The notes beneath the pieces are model-generated. The model did not search any database. It worked only from the letters and a program-made list of their open reading frames with translations, and was not told the origin of the DNA. The translations under genes and the position numbers were made by a program. A DNA stretch of 64,000 bases from Merluccius polli (taxonomy: Eukaryota; Chordata; Actinopteri; Gadiformes; Merlucciidae), in contig JAOPHQ010002286.1 of NCBI GenBank assembly GCA_030340625.1, positions 62,001-126,000 of the forward strand, written 5' to 3'. Below, one piece after another: positions 33,652-46,186 of this stretch (positions within the stretch are counted from its first letter, which is position 1; each line of letters opens with the position of its first letter).

Positions 33652-34176
33652 TAGGGTGACCAGACGTCCCCGATTTCCGGGGACAGACTTTTTTTTGGGA
33701 ACGATCTCCGTCAGAGACAACGGCATGACAACGGTCTGCATCCTCTGTCCTCCAACCAGCACACGCAGGGAAAGGCCCCAGCCCCACAGTCTATAGCTTA
33801 TGAACAGGTTGAACCTACATAAAAATAAACAATTGTCTAAAGAGTTAACGTTATAGCAGTAAAAGTATTTTTGTATAAGTAGGTGCAGTATTGTTAACTT
33901 TTCCTGATAGCGCAGGGGCAATCCTACACGTACAAAATCCCACAGCCGGAGTCTGTGATTAATTGACGAAGTCCGGAGTAACTACTATTAAATATGAAAT
34001 ATATAAATATTTATTGTACAGAATGTTGTGCATGCAGCCACGTCACAAAAGATAAACAATAAAAATACAATACAAATAATGGCGGTGATGTGAGTCACGT
34101 GCCCTGGACGATGCTATTACCATGGTTACATTACTCAAATTCCTGACTCAAATTCCAAGAAAATCTGGTCACCTTA
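33652..34176. mobile_element. hAT MITE (TAGGGTGACCAGA ends)
   Basis: Ends TAGGGTGACCAGACGTCCCC and AAATCTGGTCACCTTA, with a perfect 8-bp duplication GGTCATAA at 33644-33651 and 34177-34184. Same family ends as 41593-43653. Confidence 0.88.
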
Positions 34177-34177
34177 G

Positions 34178-34783
34178 GTCATAAACGCCTACCCAGGCGT
34201 GTGCGTTCCCAAAAAAGTATTTTGAACATGTTAACACGTTCACTTTGGGCACATGAAATTTCACGCGCAAATGTCACGCAAAGTGCGTGAAATATCGTGT
34301 GCCCAATGTGAACGTGTTAACACATTCGTGTGCCCAATGTGAACGTGTTAACACATTTGTGTGCCCAATGTGAACGTGTTAACATGTTCACATTGGGCAC
34401 ACGATATTTCACGTGCTTTGTGTGTGCATATGTGAACATGTATTTTTCTATGCTTCTTATTTGTTATCAATCAACATATAAGTCATAGAGGGCAATCATT
34501 ACTAGAAAGCAGTCATTTCTTGGCCAACAACAAAATGGTCTGTGATTGCTCTACTTTTCCATTACTCAAGACCGACAGCCTTTTTAGTGATATAATACAT
34601 TAAGATAAGTCGCTACATCGTTGCCCTCGTAGATGAGAGACCACACAAAAGCCTACTTTTTATTTCCTGTAAAATGTGTATCAAGCCCGTTCAAATGCAC
34701 AATAGGGTTGTGTGTTTTACTCTCGCTGTGTGAGGATGAACCAGCAGAACGAGCTGACCGATGGTCAGCCCCCTGACAGATGT
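34178..34783. repeat. Left arm of a large inverted repeat
   Basis: Matches 44352-44852 in inverse orientation, from the GCCTACCCAGGCGTGTGC end to TGACAGATGTGTTG. Homology continues outward at 33625-33643 (GGAAGGCCAAAGGGGT), beyond the hAT insertion. Confidence 0.75.
34297..34400. repeat. 31-bp tandem repeat with inverted terminal unit
   Basis: GTGTGCCCAATGTGAACGTG starts three units spaced 31 bp (34297, 34328, 34359); the array then folds back as AACATGTTCACATTGGGCAC. Confidence 0.85.
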
Positions 34784-35711
34784 GTTGTGTTTCCAGACCA
34801 GACGACCTATGATTACTTACATGAGTTACGTCCAAAAGCACAATGTGAAGAATCGGAAGCATGTTATTGCACCATATTAACGTGGAGGAATATAATGAAC
34901 AGTCTATGGTTTAGTTTCAATGTTGATAGTTATTTGGCCTACTTGTGTAGATGTTGAAATCACTTCAAGAAATAAATATTTGAGTATATTTACTTGCATA
35001 TTTCAAACATAGACTATACAATCGCTTAATTTAGCAACCATTGGCACCATCTACCGACAAGCTTTATGCAGCCATGTGATTGGCCACGGTAGTCATATTT
35101 TGTTCTAAACATCAAAAATAAAACAAGCAATGACAAAAAAAATCATGGTTAATTTGAATAGGGAAGAGATTTGCGCGGTCAGAATGTGCAAAGTCCTGAA
35201 ATATGTGTTATGCATTCTAATGACCTTACTAGTCTAACAGCTATCATTATATATATATATATATATAAAACATTTATAGGTGACCTCTTGGGGTCAAGCA
35301 CACTTGGGAATGAGCTAGAGACCTGGGGTCTCTTTTATATGAAAGAGGGCCTCAAGCACATATAAAATTATCAATATGGCAAACTTAGCCCCACAGGAAA
35401 TGATGCAAATGGTCGTTGGAAGGTCATCAGAAGGTTCTAAAAAAAAACCACACTATTTATGGGGGCCGAGAATGACTTGGGAATAAGATAGAGACATGGG
35501 GACTCTTTTATCTGAAAAAGGCCTATAGGACATATATGATTATCAACTTTGTCAAGCTCCATTGAAACACATTGGAAATAAAAGAATTTCTATAAATTAA
35601 TCTAAATTCATAGAAATGAGATAGGAATATGGCCATGAGACCTATCATACAGGGGCTACAGAAACAATGATGAGGCCTACAGAGATGCTTGGAATAAACT
35701 GAACCAGCGGT

Positions 35712-36283
35712 ATGGTCAGCCATTTACCATTTAGTTGGAATCGTAAGGTCACAGTAGCCCTCATGGAAGATAAAGATTTCCCCACCTTTCAAGACTTCGC
35801 TAAATGTATATCAGTGGATGCAGAAATTGCATGCAACCCAGTCACTTCTCTATATGCTCTTCACTCATCAGATTCACCCTACGATAAAATAAATGGAAGG
35901 GAAATTAAGAGAAACAAAGCCAATGTTTTCAGTACTCAAACCACTGTTGACAAAATCCGAAAGGCACTGTCGAAAAGTGTCCAGACTTCATGAAAAGGCA
36001 CCTTGACGACCGGAGGACATACGCGAAGGACAAAAAGCTGTGTTATGGATGTGTAAAACCAGGTCATCGTGCAAAGGAATGTTGTCACTGCCACACATGT
36101 GATGGGCACCCTACCTGTCTCCATGACGATAGCTATGGGAAAAATGGAAGTAAAGGAAAATCCATACCCAATGTAAACACAGCTCCAAACACTTCAAATG
36201 AAACCATGGCAGCCATGTCACTCACAGCTTGTCTACGCATTCTTAGACACAAAGTGACAGCACTTTCATCGACAAAGAGGTGA
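35712..36283 (+). pseudogene. BEL/Pao retrotransposon gag region with zinc knuckle
   Basis: Two overlapping frames give a Gag-like segment (FPTFQDFAKCISVDAEIACN) and then LCYGCVKPGHRAKECCHCHT followed by CDGHPTCLHDD, a retrotransposon zinc knuckle of the C-x2-C-x4-H-x4-C type. The reading frame shifts between them. It is the start of the element that continues to 39868, on the strand opposite to the GABA-A gene. Confidence 0.7.
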
Positions 36284-36649
36284 ACAATGACATGCAAGCA
36301 GATACCTACCCAGTAAAACTGAAACTTACCACTATGTTAGGAGAGAATACAGTCTTGAAGAGTGAAAGAGTATCTGGCCTCCGAGTGAGGGGCTACAATT
36401 CATCCATGTACATTGACCTCCCTCCTGCATACACAAAGGACTGCATTCCTGTGAACCATGATCACATACCAACCCATGAGACAGCGAGAGATGCTGGAGT
36501 CACTTCACAGAAATCACCGATAAGATAACACCTCTTCTCAGCTGTGAAATCAGACTCCTCATTGGGTACAACTGTTCCTGGACACTAGCACCTAGACAGG
36601 TAATACTAGGTGGAGATAATGAGTCATACACTGTCCTGACAGACTTGGG

Positions 36650-38231
36650 GTGGAGCGTTGTTGGCTGCCAGCAGAATCCAGTCTGTGTCACCGGGTCGCT
36701 GTAAAGGAACTCCCTCCAATAACACAGATGGATGCAGTTCGTGTCCTGGAGTCAGACTTTAAAGATGTTGAAGGAGAGGACAAGAATGTCTCACAAGAGG
36801 ATCTCTTATTCCTAGGCAAACTCAAGGAAGGAATAAATAAGGAAAAACGAATAAGGACATTATGAGATGCCTCTGCCCTTTAAACAACGGCCACACCTTC
36901 CTCATAACAAGCATCTCACAGAAGTCAGGCTCAACCACTTAAAGTGGAAACTCTCTAGAGGTGAGAAATACAAGAAAGACTACACTACTTACATGAAAGA
37001 CATCATCGAGAGGGGTGATGTTGAAGGAGCTCATGGTGAGCGACGGTACATTCCTCACCATGGCATTTACCATCCCAAAAAGCCAGAGAAGTTGCCTGTT
37101 ATATTCGACTGTTCTACAAAGTACCATGGCACCTTAATGAACATCTCCTCACAGGGCCGGACAATGTTGCACAATCTAACTGGTGTCCTCATACATCCCA
37201 CGACAACATCCCATTGCCCTGATGTATGACATAGAGAACATGTTCCATCAGTTCCATGTCCAGGTGAAGGACCGCAAATACCTGCGCTTCCTATGGTGGA
37301 AAAACAGAGACATGAGCACGCAACCCCAAGAATATCGAATGAAAGTGCTTTTTTTTTGGTGCAACATCATCCCCTGGTTGCACAAACTATGGGCTCAGTT
37401 CATCGCAAGAGACTTTTATGTGGATGACGGAGTCACAAGCGCAGAGACTGTGGAAAGGGCCATTCAGTTAGCACAGGAGAGGTATGTGCAAAGGGTAGTC
37501 TCCGCCTTCACAAGTTTGTGTCAAGCAACCATGCTGTCTTACAGAGCATACCCTTATCAGAACATGCCACAGACATTAAGACAATGGACCTCACCTTCAA
37601 TGACATGCCACTGGAGAGAGTGTTGGGAATTAACTGGTGCATAGAGAGTGATAGTTTCAGATTCAATATCACCTTGAAAGAGCAACCAATGACACATCTT
37701 GGCATATTGTCTACCGTTGCCTCCATATATGATCCCCTTGGCTTCCTCGCACCATATATGCTTAATAGGAAAAGAGTTCTACAGGAAATGTGTCGCCAAG
37801 GTACTGGCTGGGATGATCCGCTGCCAGAGGTGCTAAAACCACGTTGGGAGAGCTGGCAAAATTACCTTGTTAATTTTAAGAAGATCAACATAGTGCGATG
37901 CTACATACATGTGAACTTCAGAAAGATTGTAAAAACAGAATTACACCACTTCTCTGACGCTAGCACCTGTGGGTATGGTCAATGCTTTTACCTGAGAGTC
38001 AAGAATGAAAGGGAAGAGATTCACTGTGTCCTTGTTACAGGTGTTTTCCATACAAAGGTGACAACCATACCAAGGCTAGAATTAACAGCTGCAGTGGTCT
38101 CAGTCACAATCAGTAATATGCTCAGAGAGGAGCTTGGCTATATTAATGTTGAAGAGTTCTTCTGGTCAGACTCCAAAGTAGTGCTAGGCTACATAAATAA
38201 TGACGCACACAACGCTTTCACATGTTCGTAG
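36650..38231 (+). pseudogene. BEL/Pao protease-end, reverse transcriptase and RNase H
   Basis: The order is: linker and start of RT (YIPHHGIYHPKKPEKLPVIF), the palm block ALMYDIENMFHQFHVQ, the catalytic FYVDDGVTS motif, thumb segment ERVLGINW, then RNase H with HFSDASTCGYGQCFYLRV and IPRLELTAAVVSV, ending SDSKVVLGYINND. YVDD-type RT with LELTAA RNase H is characteristic of the BEL/Pao superfamily. At least three frame changes and a deletion after the RNase H break it. Confidence 0.85.
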
Positions 38232-38602
38232 CAGTAACAGAGTCCAGAAGATCCGTCATAGCACAAACCCTCAACAATGGCTATACGTCCCAACAGATGA
38301 AAATCCGGCAGACAGTGCCTCCAGAGGAAAAACTGTAAATTAACTGCTTTCATCCAACTGGTTTACCGGTCCCATGTTCCTCTGGGAAAGGTAAATACAG
38401 ACCTCTACAGACGTAGTTCTGGAACTGCCAGTAGGAGATCCAGAGGTCAGAAACGCCCAAACACTACAAACAAAAATCACAGAACAAGGAGGACTTGCCG
38501 ACCGCCTGTCCAAATTCTCGTCATGGTCCCAGGCCACCAAAGCTGTGTCACGCCTTCTACACTGAGCTAAAAAAGATAAATCAAGTGCTCCTTCTACAGT
38601 GA

Positions 38603-39868
38603 GTGAAAGCGAAAAATGCAGAACGTGTTATCATACAAGACCTTCAAAATCAAGTGTATGAGAAAGAAATACAACTGTTGAACAAAGGAAGTCAGCTCTC
38701 AGGCTGTAACAAACTGCACCACCTTGATGCCTTTTCAGACACGGATGGTATATTCAAGGTGGGAGGAAGACTCAGCCGCTCTTCCTTTGCCAACTCATTC
38801 AAACACCCAATAGTCATCTCTAAAGAACGTCATGTGACAAAGTTAATAATAGCTCACTGCCATGCTAAGGTAAAACATCAAGGTAAAGGCTTTACCATCG
38901 ACAGTTGCATCCTACATCCGCCAGTGTGTGACCTGTCATCGACTCAGGAGATCGGCAGAGGGCCAAAAATGAGTGACCTTCCAGTGGAACGTCTAGAGTC
39001 CTCGCGACCATTCACATATTGTGGTATTGACTGCGTCGGGCCATTTATTACTACAGAAGGAAGAAAACAGCAGAAAAGATATGGTCAGCTATTTACCTGC
39101 TTTTGCTCAAGGGCCATCCACATAGAGATGTTAAAGAATATGTCCACTGACCCATTTATTAATGGTCTACGATGCTTTATTGCTGTTAGAGGTGCAGCCC
39201 ATTAAATCCAGTGCGACCAAGGCACCAACTTCATGGGTGCAAAGAATGAACTGAAAGCAGCTTTACAAGAACTTGACATACACAGGCTCACTACCTTTCT
39301 TTCAGAAAAACAATGTGACTTTGTCATGAATGCTCCTCACTCCAGTCACACAGGTGGCGGGTGGGAGAGTCAGATAAGGACTGTAAGGATTGTTCTGAGC
39401 TCCACACTGTCACTCGCCTGCAGCAGACTCAACGATGCTTCACTACGGACCCTATTCTATGAAGCCATGGCTATAGTCAACAGTAGGCCCCTCACTGTAG
39501 ATAATCTGAATAGTCCTACTAGTCTACAGCCACTCACGCCCATTCTTCTGATCACTATGAAATGCAGTGCAACACTACCTCCACCAGGCAAGTTTCTCAG
39601 AGAGGACTTGTATGGACGAAAGAGATGGCGCCAGGTGCAGTATCTGGCAGAGCAGTTCTGGAGTTGCTGGAGAAAGGAATATCTCCACAACATCACAACA
39701 AGGCAACGCTGGTACACGCCGAAAAGGAATCTGCAAGTGGGTGATGTAGTGATGGACTCAGATGAAATGTCACCTAGAAGTGAATGGAGACTTGGGAGAG
39801 TCTTAGAAACTGTTTTTGGTAGGGATGGACTGGTAAGGAGGGTCAAAATCTCACTAGGAAAAGACTAA
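38603..39868 (+). pseudogene. BEL/Pao integrase and C-terminal domain
   Basis: First frame (38603-39205): zinc-binding N-terminus around IIAHCHAKVKHQGKGF, core YCGIDCVGPFIT and CSRAIHIEMLKNMSTDPFI. Second frame (39233-39868): FMGAKNELK, NAPHSSHTGGGWESQIRTVR containing the Glu block, VNSRPLT, and the conserved tail RWRQVQYLAEQFWSCWRKEY with GDVVM. The C-terminal tail is typical of Pao-type integrases. A stop near 39204 separates the two parts. Confidence 0.85.
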
Positions 39869-40021
39869 ACAACAAAGGTGAACGTCTTAGCAAACCTTCT
39901 GTGTTGGAGCGTCCAGTTCAGAAGTTAATTCTAAATGATTATTTTCTAAGCTTAAGAGACATTTGTCTTGTGAAAATTATTCATGTTGAGTTAAGTTGTG
40001 GAACACAATAATGGAATAATT

Positions 40022-40560
40022 TGGTGGGAGTGTAAATAACCCAGAGAAAATATATAATACCTATCATACAGGGGGTGCCTTGGGATGCCTTGGGATCTCT
40101 TAGGGGAAATCTGGAGTCTCTGTGCAAAACGGGGGCTGTCATAACGCCATATGTCATATGACGGGGGGCCACAAAGCCCCCCGCCCGGGGTCCGAGAGCG
40201 CCAAGGTTTGGTGTGGGGGTCCCAGTCAGGGCCCTGGAACAAGGTTGTCAAACCTCAGGGCGGGAGGACCTTTCTATCTCCAAAGTGGTTGTGAATAACC
40301 CAGAGAAAATATGACATAGCCTTTGAGGCACATTTTTTATGCTTGTAATACGTATTATTTAAATGTGTATGCTAAATGTACTGTTTATAGAGGAAGGCTT
40401 TTATTTTGAAAGGGCTTTTATTTTGAAGAGGTTTTCTCTGTAGTGCTAGGGAATTACTACCGCATGGGTAGACTTGTCAGTGAGTTGAGGACGGACGCAA
40501 GATTTCGTGTCTCCAACAAAAGTTTAAACCCTTACGTTTTAGCACCCCCCAAAAGAGGCA
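40022..40560 (+). repeat. Possible 3' LTR region of the BEL/Pao element
   Basis: The phrase AATAACCCAGAGAAAATAT occurs at about 40036 and 40294, just after the end of pol and a purine-rich TTTGGTGGGAGTG. I cannot define LTR ends or find a 5' partner upstream of 35700. Confidence 0.3.
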
Positions 40561-40877
40561 CAAGGTGCGTATGTGTTAAAAAAACAATGTGATTTCGTGT
40601 TAATAAGAGTTTTGTCAGATATAGATTTGTGTTTAGATTAAGATGTTAGTGTTAGCAACGAAAAAGAAGAGCTAGAAGTCAAGTGTATTTCTCAGATATG
40701 CGTGTTGGATCGGTGGCTGCATTCACAACATTCTGTACAAATCGGGAAGAACTTCAGCTCAAAATCTAAATTGCAGGCCGCGTGGTGAGACGTCACAAAA
40801 AAAAGGGTACATTGGAATCCCGCCTACAATTTTCGACTATGACGGGGGTCCTGGCTGTCACCGCTGGGCCACAGTAA

Positions 40878-41578
40878 AGGCCGCAGTATGCCCGCCGTTC
40901 CCAAGTCACGCGACAATGTGACGTAAAAATGACGTAGATCTCGCCGGCGCGACAGGATTTTAGCCCGGTCGCGCCGTGTCGCGCACCTCTCTTTTTTTCA
41001 GCTGAGCGCGACAAAGCGGAAACAGGAAACGGGACAAGTTCGAAGGCACATTTTAACGCGCCTTATTGGCTTCTTTCTTTATATGTTCTATTTTATTGTG
41101 TGGTGTATATTTTTTCGCTAATAAACCGTGGTTTTACGAAAAACTATCTCAAAGCGGCATTAAGTTATAAAATAAAATTATATAAAATAATCATTAACTT
41201 ATTAAGATAGATGCTTACAAACACTATTCATATGAGAACTGCTGCCATACACTGGAATGTTGATAGCAATGTAAAGTAATAGACAGCCATAATGCTGTAT
41301 AGTGAGAGACATCCTGGTGAACTAAACCTTAACTGAATGTCTAATGATGTGTAAGAAATTAAAGACCAGCATAGACGATGTTTATGGGTTTATGGGATGT
41401 TTATGGGTACCAATTAGTATATCTCTTCTTCTAGTGCGTAGAAATAGCAAAGTCGGTAGCCTTTCCTCAGTTGCGACACCTCTGTTCAGGAGAAGACTGC
41501 GAGTATAAATAGTTACGGCGCTCCCGTGACGTCACATTGTCACACGACAGCTTGGGAACGGCGAGCATACTGCGGCCT
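40878..41578. mobile_element. Harbinger MITE, TAA duplication
   Basis: Inverted ends AGGCCGCAGTATGCCCGCCG and CGGCGAGCATACTGCGGCCT, flanked by TAA (40875-40877 and 41579-41581). No protein encoded. Confidence 0.88.
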
Positions 41579-41815
41579 TAACAAAGCCTAGGTAGGGTGA
41601 CCAGATATGAGTTTGTGAAAAGGAGGACACCTCAGTGCTGGAGGCGGGGGGGGGGGGGGTCCACAGACATGGTAACTAGATATGAAAATTAGCTTTATTG
41701 GCCCTTAACAACACTAACATAGAAAATAGAAAAAACACTGCCTCAAAGTGCAAACGCACAGAAAATACAGGCCTAAAGTAAACGTTTTAAATGTTTGTCC
41801 CTATAAAACAATAAC

Positions 41816-42964
41816 TAGGGATGTCCGATATTATCGGCCCACCGATATTATCGGCCGATATTGGCATAAAAAAATCAATATCGGAAAATATCGATACCGA
41901 AATGGATTTTGAAAATAATTTCAGACATCTGTTATGTTTCAAGTGAGGAGGTGGTTTGATGACATCATCCAACGCGCCGCGCCGTCTCAATAACAAGCCT
42001 GGGCATGTGCGGCCGTGTAGTGGGACGCTAGTTGTAGCTGTAGTTATGTTGGTGGTTTGGAATTATTTCAAAGTTTCTTCGTTGAATAGTAAAATAGGGG
42101 TTATGCGCAACATACTAACGCATTCTGCGAAACAGGTCTCATCACAACAGGTTCAGGTCCGCTGTACCGCGCTCACATTATTTTATTTATTAATCCGCAC
42201 TTCCAGACCGTCACCGGGGCTTCAGAGTAATGTGTCCGAGGAGAGTAGCCCTCTCCCAGACACACGCTAGCTTTTACCGCTGTTTTAAAAAAAATTGTAT
42301 TTATTAATCCACACTTCCAGACCGTCACCGGGGCTTCAGAGTAATGTGTCCGAGGAGAGTAGCCCTCTCCCGGACACATGCTAGCTTTTACCGCTGTTTT
42401 ATTTTTATTTTTTTTAATCCGCACTTCCAGACCGTCACCGGGGCTTCAGAGTAATATGTCCGAGGAGAGTAGCCCTCTCCTGGACACACACGCTAGCTTT
42501 TACCGCTGTTTTGTTTTTATTTATTAATCCACACTTCCAGACCGTCACCGGGGCTTCAGAGTAATGTGTCCGAGGAGAGTAGCCGTCTCCCGGACTCACT
42601 CGCTAGCTTTAACCACTGTTTTTTTCTGTTTTTTTCATCCATCTTTTCTTCTCACTAACATTCAGATGTTAAAATCAAATAAAACGCCAACAGTAAAAAG
42701 GGCTAATTAGGCCAAGTCAATAGCTGTCGCCGTCAGTTCCTACCACTGCTACCGGCTTTTCCGGCAAGCGGAAGTGAGGAGACCTGTTTTCCGGTTTGGT
42801 CACGTGACGCTCGGCATAAAGCCTATTGCAATGAGTGTAAAGCGGAGGTTTCACGTGGCCGCATATATCGGTATCGGTATCGGTTGATATCGGTATCGGA
42901 AATTAAGAGTTGAACAATATCGGTTATCGGTTATCGGTAAAAAAGCCAATATCGGACATCCCTA
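41816..42964. mobile_element. hAT-type non-autonomous element, long copy
   Basis: Same ends as 1821-2394 (TAGGGATGTCCGATATTATC ... ACATCCCTA) with a perfect 8-bp duplication ACAATAAC at 41808-41815 and 42965-42972. It is longer because it keeps about 780 bp of middle sequence, including a four-unit tandem array. Confidence 0.9.
42170..42610. repeat. Four tandem units of about 118 bp
   Basis: Each unit runs ATCCGCACTTCCAGACCGTC, GGGGCTTCAGAGTAATGTG, GAGAGTAGCCCTCTCC, GCTAGCTTTTACCGCTGTTT. Units differ by a few substitutions and by poly-A/poly-T length. Internal to the 41816-42964 hAT. Confidence 0.92.
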
Positions 42965-44351
42965 ACAATAACCTAAAAAAATAATTAAAAAATAAAACAT
43001 AATTATTTGTATGGGCACAAAATAAAACATTTCAAAAAAAGTAATAGGCTATCCGTGAACTTGCATTTACGTTTCGGCATAGCTGCAGAGATGCCGCCGG
43101 TACATGCGCTCTCTTTGATAAACAAGGAAGCTGCTCGCGCTACTGAGGTGCAGACTGACCAATTAAAAGCTCACAGAAAAGGCTATCGACCAATGACGGT
43201 AGCTCTACAGTCAGACCGTACGTATGCAGGTAACTCCCCCTACTCACGTCCACTCACAGCAAAGTGAACAGAACTGAGTAGGGGGAGTCGGGACTAGTTT
43301 GTGAGCGAACGCAATGGAAATTCCGATGTTGCATGTTTGAAAACAAAATCCCGGATGATTTGGGGATTTTAGGTCTCAAAAAGAGGACATGTCCGGGCAA
43401 AAGAGGACATCTGGTCACCCTAGTTTTTTTTTAGCCAATGATATAGCAGATATCTGATGCCGCTCTTAGCCAATCATTTGTTAAACCAGATATGTAACTG
43501 CATTGGACGTTGTGCTGCGCCCCAGCAGAGATTCTAGAACTCCGCACTTCAAGCCTAGTGTCTCAAAAAGGAGGACAAATGCTGCGCCAGACGCCGGACA
43601 GCGCATTGAAAAACCGGACGGTCCGGCCTAAAGCCAGATGTCTGGCCACCCTAGGCCTAGGGGAACAATCACACACACTAGGGGAACAAACACACACACT
43701 AGGGGAACACACTCCCTCACTCACACACTCACCAACATTTCTTTATTTTTTCTTCCACTCAAATACATTTTATTGAAAATGTATATTTAATTGTCACATA
43801 AAAAGCTACACTGAAGTCCTCTCACACATGAGGTGTCATAGCTTCGGCGGCACACAGGGAGGCGTTGTTCTGTCTGGTGCTGGTGTATGACAAGTGAATA
43901 CGTGAATGATTTCAACTTGAGGCTACAGGTTTGAATGCATTTCCTTTGGAAGTGTAATATGAATACGAGAAATTAGTGAATTGTGTCAAATAAACGTTGA
44001 AATGAATGAGCTTGGGGTTTTTTATTCCACGCGTTAGGTTATATCGGCTGAGTCACTATAACCTGTCCGGGATACCAAATCTCTCGGAGTGGCGTCACTA
44101 GCCCTTGGACAGTGATCTAAAACAAAAAACGACTCACATTGATTACTTAAGTCATTTATTTATTAAAAACTAAACTGCATTAGTTGTGGTTTGACTTCAA
44201 ACAGCACCTTAGAATATGTGTCTGTCCATTCATCACATCATCACAATCTACTGGATCTGGGCTCCTCCTATTGGTATCAGTGATCAGCCATATGGTGATA
44301 CTCCTCCTAATGGTATCAGTGATCAACTATATGGATGATAACGGGCGAGGC

Positions 44352-44852
44352 AACACATTTGTCAGGGGACTGACCATTGGTCAGCTCGTTCTGCTGGTTC
44401 ATCATCACACAGCAAGAGTAAAACACACAACCATATGGTACATTTGAAAGGGCTTGATACACATTTTACAGCAAATAAAAAGAAGGCTTTTCTGTGGTCT
44501 CTCATCTACGAGGGCTACAAGGTAGTGGCTAATCTCAATGTCTCATTATATCGCTAAAAAGGCTGTCGGTCTCGGGTAATGGAAAAGTAGAGCAATCACG
44601 GACCATCATTTGGTTATTAGCCAAGAAATTACTGCTTTCTACTAATGATTGCCCTCTGAGTTATATGTTGATCGATAACAAATAAGAAGCATAGAAAAAT
44701 ACATGTTCACATATGCACATAAGCGGTTTGTGTGACATTTGCGCTTTGTGTGTGCACATAAGCACATGAAATTTCACACGCTTTGTGCGCAAAAAGCATG
44801 CAAAATTTAATGTACCAAAGACAAAGCACATGCCTGGGCAGGCATTTGACCC
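44352..44852. repeat. Right arm of a large inverted repeat
   Basis: Inverse of 34178-34783, sharing the TGTAAAATGTGTATCAAGCC and ACCAGCAGAACGAGCTGACC phrases and the outer GGCCAAAGGGGT. The 31-bp array of the left arm is reduced here. Confidence 0.75.
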
Positions 44853-45140
44853 CTTTGGCCTTCCATATAAATACACACACACACATGAATGCACACACAC
44901 ACACAAACACACACACTACTCTAGATCCAAAAATGGCATAGTGACTATGACAGCTAATTTAAAGTTCTGGTATACTTGCAGGAGAGACTTTTGCTACAGC
45001 AAGAAAAAGTTTTCCCTATTCTATGACTAAAATAACCACAACATAGGGAGACAACTATTGTGAACAGAAAAACAGACAAACCAGAGGGCTCAGGTCCAAA
45101 TCATTTCTAACTTCACCACACCAACAGTGGAATTAGATAC

Positions 45141-45278
45141 CTGTGGAAAAGACGACATTCTTGGAGATGAGCTTGTGGTCCACGATGGAGAACTGCGGCA
45201 GTTCAATCCTCTCCACCCCCGTGACAGCGTTGTGCCCTCCACGCCAGTAGAACTCAATGTCATCTGTCGTGTAACCAT
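45141..45278 (-). CDS. gabrb2: GABA-A receptor beta subunit exon (end of ligand-binding domain)
   Basis: The 138-bp exon lies between acceptor CCTTGTTCCAG (ending 45279) and donor ACAG/GTATCT (after 45141). Read in the correct frame it encodes GYTTDDIEFYWRGGHNAVTG then VERIELPQFSIVDHKLISKN and VVFST, the last strands of the extracellular domain before TM1. The first codon is split with the previous exon, which I do not find before 64000. Length and phase agree with other vertebrate beta-subunit genes. Confidence 0.95.
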
Positions 45279-45299
45279 CTGGAACAAGGAGAAGGGGAG

Positions 45300-45849
45300 G
45301 AAAGCTGGCTCAAGATAAACTGTCCCTTAACACAAGGAAACATGCTGCTCCAAAACCTCAGGCCCAAAGGTTATCTGCTCCTCTGAACCTGCATTCCCAA
45401 GCCTACTCCTACCAGCTCAGGAACCATGTGCAGCAGAGGATCGGTGGAACGGTTTTCACAGAGGCGTCATCGTAGGACTAACAAAGGTGTCACTCATAAC
45501 ACTAATTATGGGTCTGCTCTTTTTATGTACCTGTCATCACATTGAAGCGACACACAAATTGCTCAACTTAGTTCAACTTATGCATTACTAAGTTGTTACT
45601 AGTTAGGACATATCGGTGGTGCAGCCAAATTTAGTAAACTGCTGGTTTGAAACTAACTAATGATTACTAAGAACTTAGTAAGGACTTTACACACAGACTT
45701 AGTAACAAACTTACACATAGCTGGTGCAACCCAGTCCAGGTCACGGGTAATAGACTAAACTAGAGAAGATAACAAACATGGACCATGTGACCTGGTACAT
45801 AAAAGTATCAGACCCATAATTAGCATGATGAGCTATACCTGTGTTTGTC
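45300..45849. other. Intronic DNA without recognised feature
   Basis: Contains loosely repeated AACTTAGTAA phrases (45580-45710), perhaps an old MITE. No gene is seen. Confidence 0.35.
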
Positions 45850-46145
45850 CTAGATTCAAGATTCAATAGATTCAATACTTTAATTGCCAGGGATTTGCTG
45901 CAGTGTGCTCTACAATACAACAGACAAGACAAACGCCACACAAAACAAAATAGGAAGCCACAGACAAAGACATAGACATAAGACATAGTACATACATGAT
46001 TCACCCATGACTTTAGACTCATGGCTCGTCCCTACATAGGCAAGAGTCTAAAGTGGCAAGTGACTTTAGTGGAAGTTCACCTAAAGTGCAGGTTTTAAGT
46101 TCACTTCCAAAAGTGCAAATGTAACAGGATGATGCTGATATGAAA

Positions 46146-46176
<31 letters not shown>

Positions 46177-46186
46177 TACAGTATAT

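Larger units (their letters stand above)
41593..43653. mobile_element. hAT element (TAGGGTGACCAGA ends) hosting another hAT
   Basis: Left end TAGGGTGACCAGATATG, right end GATGTCTGGCCACCCTA, flanked by AGCCTAGG and GGCCTAGG (7/8 match). A second internal end (ATCTGGTCACCCTA at about 43410-43423) suggests a duplicated or nested right part. The complete hAT at 41816-42964 is inserted in it. Confidence 0.7.

Noticed and set aside
42170..42610. Possible CRISPR-like spaced repeats
   Set aside because: Units are directly adjacent with no unique spacers and lie inside an hAT element of a vertebrate genome.
45090..45287. 65-codon minus-strand frame at the GABA-A exon
   Set aside because: Wrong frame; the receptor sequence is read in another frame of the same exon between 45278 and 45141.
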